Assembly: GCA_018665385.1 (NCBI GenBank) | Contig: JABJDN010000127.1 | Span: 1-7,576 of the forward strand | DNA from: Phycisphaerae bacterium | Lineage (GTDB): Bacteria; Planctomycetota; Phycisphaerae; Phycisphaerales; SM1A02 | Reading direction: 5' to 3' | Length of the DNA: 7,576 nucleotides | Part shown: piece after piece, positions 1-4,234 of the stretch | Position numbering within the stretch: position 1 is the first letter of the stretch | Layout of the letters: each line of letters opens with the position of its first letter | The notes under the pieces: generated by a model | Databases searched by the model: none | Told to the model about the DNA's origin: nothing | What the model saw: the letters and a program-made list of their open reading frames with translations, nothing else | Program-made: the position numbers and the translations under genes

Positions 1-1
1 C

Positions 2-109
2 ATGACGATTAAAGAAGACCTGAAGGATGTTTCACACACTGATTGGGATAAAGAGCAGATGCGAAGGTACATTAAACCAACGCATCGATTAATGGTAGAA
101 GTGTATTAA
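2..109 (+). CDS. C-terminal end of an unidentified protein (partial, 5' end outside window)
   Basis: An open frame enters from the left edge and ends at a TAA at 107-109, giving 35 visible residues. The ATG at position 2 is in frame, but there is no upstream sequence to judge whether it is a start; it is more likely an internal methionine. The visible tail is hydrophilic and charged (K-E-D-L-K-D near its beginning, ending in L-M-V-E-V-Y) and has no membrane segment or recognisable motif. I do not recognise the family. It is called a gene because the frame stays open to the edge, and because the next gene starts only 17 bases after its stop with its own ribosome binding site. That spacing suggests the first three plus-strand genes are one operon. 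Function is unknown. Confidence 0.5.
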   Translation: MTIKEDLKDVSHTDWDKEQMRRYIKPTHRLMVEVY

Positions 110-126
110 TTAAAAGGAATATATAA

Positions 127-285
127 ATGAAGTATTTAATTGTAATTAGTGCAGCAGCTGTTTCAGCTGTCCTCGCAGTTCTCATTGCTAAATCACTAGG
201 TGCAGAGTCTGGTGGCGTTATAGGTGGTGCTGTTGGCGGTGCAGTAGCAGGAGTAGTTGCGATGCAAATGAGCAAGAAAAAGTAG
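127..285 (+). CDS. Small glycine-zipper membrane peptide (52 aa)
   Basis: This 52-residue ORF starts at ATG 127 with a good Shine-Dalgarno AAGGA at 114-118, eight bases upstream, and ends in TAG at 283-285. Residues 3-22 form a hydrophobic helix or signal-anchor. After a short A-E-S linker, residues 29-42 are a textbook glycine zipper: glycine pairs at 29/30, 33/34 and 37/38, then G42, so one glycine falls every fourth residue on one helix face. The peptide ends M-S-K-K-K, a positive cytoplasmic anchor. Glycine zippers in known families mediate tight helix packing and membrane oligomers. That this peptide does so is inference. It sits 17 bases after the upstream gene and 10 bases before the next, so it is probably co-transcribed. 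An antisense ORF (72-275) over it is a proline-rich shadow of the glycine repeats. No named family is assigned. Confidence 0.72.
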   Translation: MKYLIVISAAAVSAVLAVLIAKSLGAESGGVIGGAVGGAVAGVVAMQMSKKK

Positions 286-290
286 GAGAG
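284..290 (+). promoter_or_regulatory. Ribosome binding site fixing a TTG start
   Basis: AGGAGAG overlaps the TAG stop of the 52-residue peptide and lies five bases before TTG 296. The first in-frame ATG of the following gene is codon 13, already inside its first membrane helix. The spacing therefore strongly favours TTG 296 as the start. Sharing stop-codon bases with the site also suggests translational coupling of the two small genes. Confidence 0.7.
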
Positions 291-295
291 CTCAA

Positions 296-523
296 TTGGC
301 TACATGCAACGATAAAAAAATCTTCTGGATAATGGGTATTGTGGCTTTTTGTTTGATTGTTACAGTTATCACTCTTGTAGTCTCGACGAACTATTCTGCA
401 CTTTCTTCTTGGAAATTCTTATTGCCAATTTCAGTTATGCTCGCATGCTCGCTCATAAGCGTCGCATTGATTATGGTTGCGCTGAAATGCGGCGGTAAAA
501 AAGAACTAACAGAAGACGGTTAA
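296..523 (+). CDS. Small two-helix membrane protein, unknown function (75 aa)
   Basis: Starts at TTG 296 and ends at TAA 521-523. The product has a short polar N-terminus, a first hydrophobic helix at about residues 9-29, a polar loop with N-Y-S-A-L-S-S-W-K, and a second helix at about residues 41-63. It finishes with a charged tail, C-G-G-K-K-E-L-T-E-D-G. No catalytic motif or known domain is visible, so it can only be called a small inner-membrane protein. It follows the glycine-zipper peptide by 10 bases and shares its ribosome-binding region, so the two may work together, perhaps as partner membrane subunits (inference). Its stop codon overlaps the stop of the convergent sulfatase gene by four bases (TTAA, 520-523), so there is no room for a private terminator. 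Confidence 0.7.
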   Translation: MATCNDKKIFWIMGIVAFCLIVTVITLVVSTNYSALSSWKFLLPISVMLACSLISVALIMVALKCGGKKELTEDG

Positions 524-1908
524 GGAATTTTCCGCTCGGCTTCTCTGCCAATCACATCCATCTTATGTTTTGCAATTTGTCTGTCTGTCCAAATTTTATC
601 TGCAATCCAGAGGGGCTCTACGAGTTGGCTTTGCCAAGATTCGTACAGCGATTCTAAGTGTATAACTTTCTCTGGGTGTACTTCTGCAAGATTTTTGGTT
701 TCGCTTATATCTTCTCGAATGTTAAACAATAGCGGTGGTTGTTCTTCAACAGCAATAAGTTTCCAATCGCCTTCTCGTACTGCGCCTGCTGGACCTCTTC
801 GCCAATACAGCACATCGTGCGGTTCGCTGGTGTCTTTTCCAGAAACGAAGGGCATAAGATTAACACCATCGAGTGAAGTAAGTTCTGCATTTTCGGCACC
901 TGCTTGGACAAGCGCAGTTGCTGCAATATCGAGGGAACTGATTGGTTTATTGAACGTGCCAGGTTGTATATGATTTGTCCAACGAACAACGTATGGAACT
1001 CGAATACCGCCTTCCCACTTCGACCCTTTCATTCCACGCAGGACGCCATTGTCGGATGCATTTGTAGTTGCGCCGCCGTTGTCATTGAGAAAAAATACAA
1101 TCGTGTTTTCATCTAGCCCTTGTTCTTTCAATGTGTCCATGATTGAACCTATTGCCATATCAAGGGACAGTGTCATCCCTGCTAATTTTTTACGTTTAGG
1201 ATGTTCAATCTCAGGAAATTCTTGAAGCAGTTCCTCGGGCGCTTGCATGGGAGTATGCACCGCATTAAACGCAACATATAAAAAGAAGGGGTCGTCAGTG
1301 TGTTTCTCGATAAATGTATTTGCTTCTTCGGCCATCCAATCGGTTAGGTATCGATTGTCGTCTTCTGGAACAATTGCTCGGTCGTGCATCAGAGATTGTT
1401 GCGTGACTTTTTCTTTGTTTGGTTTAGAAAAATACGTTCTCGAACCTAGAAGAAAGCCGTGGAATTCCTGAAAACCACGTGACATGGGGTGTTGCTCTGG
1501 ATTTCCGCCAAGATGCCATTTTCCAATAGCGCATGAGGTGTATCCAAGTTTTCCTAACCTATCAGCAATCGTTGTTTCTGAAAGCGGTAGCCCAACATCC
1601 TTTCCACGTAAGTTAGTTTCATGACCAAACCTTTGTTGGTATCGACCTGTGAGTAACCCTGCTCGTGAAGGGCTGCAAACAGAAGCGGTTACATACGCTT
1701 GGGTGCAAATGACGCCTTCGCTTGCAAGTTGGTCAATTCGTGGCGTTTTAAAATCATTGGTTCCGGTGAATCCGAAATCCATATATCCTGCGTCATCCGC
1801 AAAGAGAATGACGATATTTGGTTTTGCGATTGCAGCCGAAGATAAAAAAGACGTAAGAGCGAAAATTATTGCATGTTTCAATATATACATGCGTTGTATA
1901 GTACGCAT
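520..1908 (-). CDS. Secreted type I sulfatase (arylsulfatase family)
   Basis: A 462-residue sulfatase hydrolysing sulfate esters, probably outside the cytoplasm. After the signal peptide (cleavage near A-I-A/K-P-N, residue 28) comes the alkaline-phosphatase-fold core. D38-D39 sit in 'FADDAGYMDFG' (metal ligands). The signature C78-S-P-S-R82 has a cysteine that a formylglycine-generating enzyme would oxidise to the catalytic residue. Other expected residues are K130 and H132 in G-K-W-H-L-G, H218 in A-V-H-T-P, D276-N277 in N-D-N-G-G, and K297 in M-K-G-S-K-W-E-G-G. Every expected active-site element is present, so it should be active. Length is normal for compact bacterial sulfatases. The substrate cannot be read from sequence; sulfated polysaccharide is typical for planctomycetes. 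The start is uncertain. ATG 1908 gives the longest frame, but neither it nor the in-frame ATG at 1890 (codon 7) has a Shine-Dalgarno site. The -10-like element just upstream of 1890 would favour the shorter form, which still has a full signal peptide. Confidence 0.96.
   Translation of the reverse strand: MRTIQRMYILKHAIIFALTSFLSSAAIAKPNIVILFADDAGYMDFGFTGTNDFKTPRIDQLASEGVICTQAYVTASVCSPSRAGLLTGRYQQRFGHETNLRGKDVGLPLSETTIADRLGKLGYTSCAIGKWHLGGNPEQHPMSRGFQEFHGFLLGSRTYFSKPNKEKVTQQSLMHDRAIVPEDDNRYLTDWMAEEANTFIEKHTDDPFFLYVAFNAVHTPMQAPEELLQEFPEIEHPKRKKLAGMTLSLDMAIGSIMDTLKEQGLDENTIVFFLNDNGGATTNASDNGVLRGMKGSKWEGGIRVPYVVRWTNHIQPGTFNKPISSLDIAATALVQAGAENAELTSLDGVNLMPFVSGKDTSEPHDVLYWRRGPAGAVREGDWKLIAVEEQPPLLFNIREDISETKNLAEVHPEKVIHLESLYESWQSQLVEPLWIADKIWTDRQIAKHKMDVIGREAERKIP
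1889..1908. promoter_or_regulatory. Palindrome with overlapping divergent -10-like elements
   Basis: Between the sulfatase and YceI starts lies ATGCGTTGTATAGTACGCAT. It has perfect 6-base inverted arms (1889-1894 and 1903-1908) and a TATA centre; 16 of its 20 positions are symmetric. On the plus strand it contains TATAGT (1897-1902), a five-of-six match to a sigma-70 -10 box, about 33 bases before the YceI start and upstream of that gene's Shine-Dalgarno site. On the minus strand TACTAT (1903-1898) lies seven bases before the sulfatase ATG at 1890. No convincing -35 hexamer is seen for either. It could be a bidirectional promoter with a built-in operator. A chance palindrome is possible. Confidence 0.4.
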
Positions 1909-1934
1909 TAACGAATAACAAACAGGAGATTCAA

Positions 1935-2516
1935 ATGATCATATTACAATTAGTTACGCTTCCATTTATCCTTTCAATGGCGCTCTTCTCAGCTGAACCT
2001 GAAGCAGAGACAACTGCAAGTGCTGCGTTCGAGGTAGACTCGACCCATTCAACATCTATTTTCAGAACGCAACATATGGGTGCAGGTATGTTTTACGGAA
2101 GATTTAATGATATAGCAGGCACTATTCAGTTTGTAGAGGACATGCCCGCGTTTGATATAACTATAGATATTGCGAGTGTTGACACTAATAACTCGCGATT
2201 AGACTCGCATTTGAAGAGCCCAGACTTTTTTAACGTTGTTGAATTCCCCGTGATGACATTTGTGAGCACTTCATCTAAAAAAATTGGTGATGAAAAGTAC
2301 GAAGTCGTTGGCGAGTTCTCAATGCACGGTGTTTCAAAAACAATCACAGTATTGATGGCTAAAACCGGTCAAATGAAAAACAGCCGGGGTGAAAAAGTTG
2401 GTTTTGAAACTGAATTTTCGATTAAGCGAACAGATTACGATATGCCGTTCGGTATTGAAAGTGGCTCATTAGCGGATGAAACAAAAATCATAGTTGCTTT
2501 AGAAGCCGGTAGGTAA
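1935..2516 (+). CDS. Exported YceI-family lipocalin-like protein
   Basis: A 193-residue protein starting at ATG 1935 with Shine-Dalgarno AGGAG at 1924-1928. An N-terminal hydrophobic stretch (residues 1-20) ends L-F-S-A, so it is probably exported. The rest is a standard YceI domain. F-E-V-D-S-T-H-S (32-39) opens the barrel, followed by H47 and G49, then the hallmark 81-105 containing S-V-D-T, R-L-D-S-H-L, D-F-F-N and E-F-P. Next comes G-E-F-S-M-H-G-V-S-K (126-135), and F-S-I-K-R-T-D-Y (161-168) near the end. YceI domains form a lipocalin-like beta barrel that binds polyisoprenoid or other amphiphilic lipids in the periplasm; the exact physiological role is unclear in most bacteria. Its stop overlaps the start of the next membrane-protein gene (TAATG), so the two are probably made together. 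It diverges from the sulfatase with very little intergenic space. Confidence 0.94.
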   Translation: MIILQLVTLPFILSMALFSAEPEAETTASAAFEVDSTHSTSIFRTQHMGAGMFYGRFNDIAGTIQFVEDMPAFDITIDIASVDTNNSRLDSHLKSPDFFNVVEFPVMTFVSTSSKKIGDEKYEVVGEFSMHGVSKTITVLMAKTGQMKNSRGEKVGFETEFSIKRTDYDMPFGIESGSLADETKIIVALEAGR

Positions 2517-3346
2517 TGAATCCTGTAGAGGTGCTTCAATTTGTCGGCATTCCACTTGGGATAGGTTCGGCAATTGTCATTCTGAGTTGGTGGCTGTTGC
2601 CATTAAAACGGTTTCAGCCATTAGGCGTGATTGTTGCAGTTGGTATTTCAAGTGTTGTCGCTTTTATTTTGCAAGAAGGAGTGCCAACGCTTCCACCTAC
2701 GCAGCGTTGGCATTGGCTTGTGTTTACAGTAACTGCTGTGTCATTGCTTGCTTGCATCTATCCTTGCTTTAAAAAATGGGACAACTTAATAGTCCTTCAA
2801 GCATTAATTGCTGGGTTAGTTGCTGGATTAATACTGCAGTTCCCATCCCAACAGGAGTGGTATATGCGTTGCTTGGTGTTTGTCATGGTGTTGTTCGCTG
2901 GCACAGGATTACGAAGGGTAACGATCCCCGCGTGGCATATGTATCTTGTTTCATGGGCTGTTCTTGCAGGGCTTTCAATTTTAGCGTTGCAATCTAGCTT
3001 TGCGAAACTCGCTTTTTATGCAGGGGCGATGTCAGCAGTTGCAGCAAGCATGTGCGTTTTGCAACTTCTTAGACCGCGAGAAACAAAGAGCGTACAAATA
3101 ATTTATGGCACTGCCATAGTTGGTTGTACACTTTGCGGTTTTGCATACGACCAGGGTGATACAGCGCAACGGAGTGCATGGTTCTTGCCGATGGCGAGTA
3201 TTCCACTTTCGGCTATTTGTTATGTTGCGTTTGCAAACAAGAAATACCGAGCCGTTGTTTCACTGGCGGTTGTCAATGTTTGTATTGTTGCCGCAATTAC
3301 TTGGTCAATTTTTGCAACGCCAGCAACTGATGAAATGTGGCCGTAG
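2516..3346 (+). CDS. Polytopic membrane protein, unknown function (about 10 helices)
   Basis: A 276-residue very hydrophobic protein. Its ATG (2516-2518) shares one base with the TAA of the YceI gene, a classic translational-coupling junction. Hydrophobic segments are at about residues 6-28, 35-54, 66-85, 90-109, 116-132, 138-159, 165-185, 193-212, 220-240 and 244-267, giving roughly ten membrane helices. Loops are short. Basic residues occur at K31-R32, K86-K87, R133-R134 and R186-R188, the last in an R-P-R-E-T-K loop. No transporter signature, heme-binding histidine pair or catalytic motif stands out; only H66 and H141 are present. I do not recognise the family. In E. coli the yceI gene is paired with a cytochrome b561-like membrane protein (YceJ), but this one does not resemble b561. 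The stop is TAG at 3344-3346. It ends four bases from the convergent DUF3817 gene. Confidence 0.85.
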   Translation: MNPVEVLQFVGIPLGIGSAIVILSWWLLPLKRFQPLGVIVAVGISSVVAFILQEGVPTLPPTQRWHWLVFTVTAVSLLACIYPCFKKWDNLIVLQALIAGLVAGLILQFPSQQEWYMRCLVFVMVLFAGTGLRRVTIPAWHMYLVSWAVLAGLSILALQSSFAKLAFYAGAMSAVAASMCVLQLLRPRETKSVQIIYGTAIVGCTLCGFAYDQGDTAQRSAWFLPMASIPLSAICYVAFANKKYRAVVSLAVVNVCIVAAITWSIFATPATDEMWP

Positions 3347-3350
3347 CGCG

Positions 3351-3653
3351 TTACTTCTTCAGTAATTTGTACAAAGTAACATCTACGATGAACGGGCCCA
3401 ATGGAAGTACGGAACCGATAAGTCCCCAGATAAACGTCTTGGTCGTCAGTGGTATCTTGTATTTGCCAATGACTAGAAGCAAGACAAGGCCTAAAAACAA
3501 AAATCCATGGATTGGGCCTGCGATTTGAACTCCAAGGGGCTGGTCGTACATATACTTCATTGGCATGGCAACGAAGAATAAAAAGAGTGTCGATAAGCCT
3601 TCGATGATTCCAAACCAGATAAGTACGAGCAATAGTGTGCGGTTAATTTTCAT
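3351..3653 (-). CDS. DUF3817 family integral membrane protein
   Basis: A 100-residue membrane protein matching the DUF3817 family in length and motifs. The first helix (about 6-28) carries I-I-E-G-L-S with E18-G19. Then come V-A-M-P-M-K-Y (28-34), Q-P-L, and G-P-I-H-G (46-50) leading into the second helix (50-63). A third hydrophobic stretch (about 74-92) contains P-L-G-P-F and D91, and the protein ends in K-L-L-K-K. The biochemical function of the family is unknown. The ATG at 3653 has no Shine-Dalgarno site. Instead a TACAAT hexamer lies nine bases upstream (3668-3663), so the transcript may begin almost at the start codon. The gene stands alone on the minus strand, convergent with the membrane protein on its left and divergent from the DUF4870 gene. 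Confidence 0.88.
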   Translation of the reverse strand: MKINRTLLLVLIWFGIIEGLSTLFLFFVAMPMKYMYDQPLGVQIAGPIHGFLFLGLVLLLVIGKYKIPLTTKTFIWGLIGSVLPLGPFIVDVTLYKLLKK

Positions 3654-3662
3654 AAGAGGTAT

Positions 3663-3681
3663 ATTGTAGCAATGGAATTGC
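3663..3681 (-). promoter_or_regulatory. Putative DUF3817 promoter with adjacent inverted repeat
   Basis: On the minus strand TACAAT (3668-3663) is a five-of-six match to the -10 consensus and ends nine bases before the ATG, predicting a 5' leader of only a few bases. Immediately upstream is the inverted repeat GCAATTCCATTGC (3681-3669), with 5-base arms and a 3-base centre, in the position where an operator could sit. No clear -35 is present. The rest of the 125-base gap (3654-3778) is AT-rich and shows no other feature apart from the DUF4870 ribosome binding site. Confidence 0.35.
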
Positions 3682-3778
3682 GAAGAAAATCATTTTTTGT
3701 TCCAGTTTTGCTGATCATAAAAGAAATGCACACTGGATAGCTGATAGTAATTGCTCGTAATATAAAAGGATCAAATTT

Positions 3779-4174
3779 ATGGCAGAAATTCATGTACCAG
3801 AAGAACCTCAATCTAATTCTGGAAATGATGAGGCGAATGCTAGCGTCGCTTCTCTTGCGCACTGGTCATTTTTAATTGGATCCGTTGTTCCGTTTGCCAG
3901 CTTGATTATTCCTTTAGTTCTTATAAATACAGTAGGCAAGGAAGATGACTTCGTAAAACAGAATGCAAAAGAAGCATAGAATCTTTTGTTGTTTGCAGTG
4001 ATTGTTGGAATCATTTCTATTCCACTATGTTTTGTAATTATTGGTTTCTTTATACTTATTGCATTGAGTTTATTCGTATTTATTTTTTCAATAATTGCAG
4101 CAATTCAAACAATGAGCGCGAAACAGGGCGATGCTCCGTACAAATACCCCATCATTTTCCGATTGATTTCATAA
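3779..4174 (+). pseudogene. DUF4870 (Tic20-like) membrane protein interrupted by in-frame TAG
   Basis: The frame opens at ATG 3779 behind Shine-Dalgarno AAGGA (3766-3770, eight bases away). It codes 66 residues to TAG 3977-3979, then continues in the same frame without another stop to TAA 4172-4174. Reading through gives 131 codons, a normal DUF4870 length. Part one has an acidic N-terminus, A-S-L-A-H-W-S-F-L-I-G, a helix ending I-I-P-L-V-L-I, and D-F-V-K-Q-N-A-K-E-A. Part two opens N-L-L-L-F, has two helices, and ends Y-K-Y-P-I-I-F-R-L-I-S. Family members usually read K-E-A-L-N-F-Q here, so the TAG replaces a conserved leucine; TTG to TAG is one base. Both halves keep family features, so the lesion is recent, a sequencing error, or a readthrough site. 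TAG ends at least two other genes in this window, which argues against general reassignment. If not suppressed, the product is a 66-residue one-helix fragment (3779-3979). Family function is unknown. Confidence 0.82.
3977..3979 (+). other. In-frame amber codon inside the DUF4870 frame
   Basis: TAG separates ...K-E-A and N-L-L-L... in one continuous reading frame. It sits exactly at the family's conserved leucine. There is no frameshift, repeat or insertion nearby. Downstream TTG codons (3986, 3989) have only a weak purine run (AAAGAAG) too far upstream to make independent re-initiation convincing. Confidence 0.85.
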
Positions 4175-4199
4175 GCATTTAAAAGTTGATGGAATTGTC

Positions 4200-4228
4200 T
4201 TGCAATAGCACCGATTCGATGCTACTTT
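4200..4228 (+). promoter_or_regulatory. Putative promoter/operator of the secreted-protein gene
   Basis: TTGCAA (4200-4205, four of six to -35) and TACTTT (4223-4228, three of six to -10) are spaced by an ideal 17 bases. The predicted transcription start falls at about the ATG (4235). The spacer and the start of the -10 are filled by TAGCACCGATTCGATGCTA (4206-4224), an imperfect palindrome with arms TAGCA/TGCTA and CGA/TCG around one mismatched pair. No Shine-Dalgarno site precedes the gene. The box scores are weak, so this is a suggestion supported mainly by geometry. Confidence 0.3.
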
Positions 4229-4234
4229 GATTTA

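Noticed and set aside
72..275. Minus-strand 67-residue proline/alanine-rich ORF
   Set aside because: It is the antisense shadow of the glycine-zipper codons (GGT/GGC read as ACC/GCC-type codons). It has no ribosome binding site, and the plus-strand gene there has a good one.
510..545. Possible hairpin CAGAAG...CTTCT around the 520-523 stop overlap
   Set aside because: It has five base pairs around a long loop and no T-run. This is within chance expectation.
695..1918. Several ORFs in other frames across the sulfatase (plus strand 695-973, 904-1116, 1247-1471, 1649-1918; minus strand 705-989)
   Set aside because: All lie within the strongly supported sulfatase frame, show no domain features, and have compositions expected of shadows.
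2126..2347. Minus-strand ORF inside the YceI gene
   Set aside because: It is fully contained in a gene with conserved family motifs and has no recognisable features of its own.
2587..3365. Plus-strand ORFs in other frames within the ten-helix membrane protein, and 3337-3528 across the DUF3817 gene
   Set aside because: These are overlapping shadows without start signals or domains. The membrane-protein and DUF3817 frames explain the region.
3351..3365. Possible terminator hairpin TTACT-TCTTC-AGTAA at the convergent junction
   Set aside because: It has only five AT-rich pairs, no U-tract, and lies inside the end of the DUF3817 coding region. It is too weak to call.
3977..3979. Genome-wide amber reassignment (for example pyrrolysine or a TAG-sense code)
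   Set aside because: TAG ends the 52-residue peptide gene (283-285) and the ten-helix protein gene (3344-3346) at natural positions, so TAG acts as a stop in this genome.
3986..4174. Independent small gene starting at TTG 3986
   Set aside because: It is in the same frame as the preceding 66 codons, lacks a properly spaced ribosome binding site, and is the C-terminal half of the DUF4870 family. It is better treated as the continuation past the TAG.
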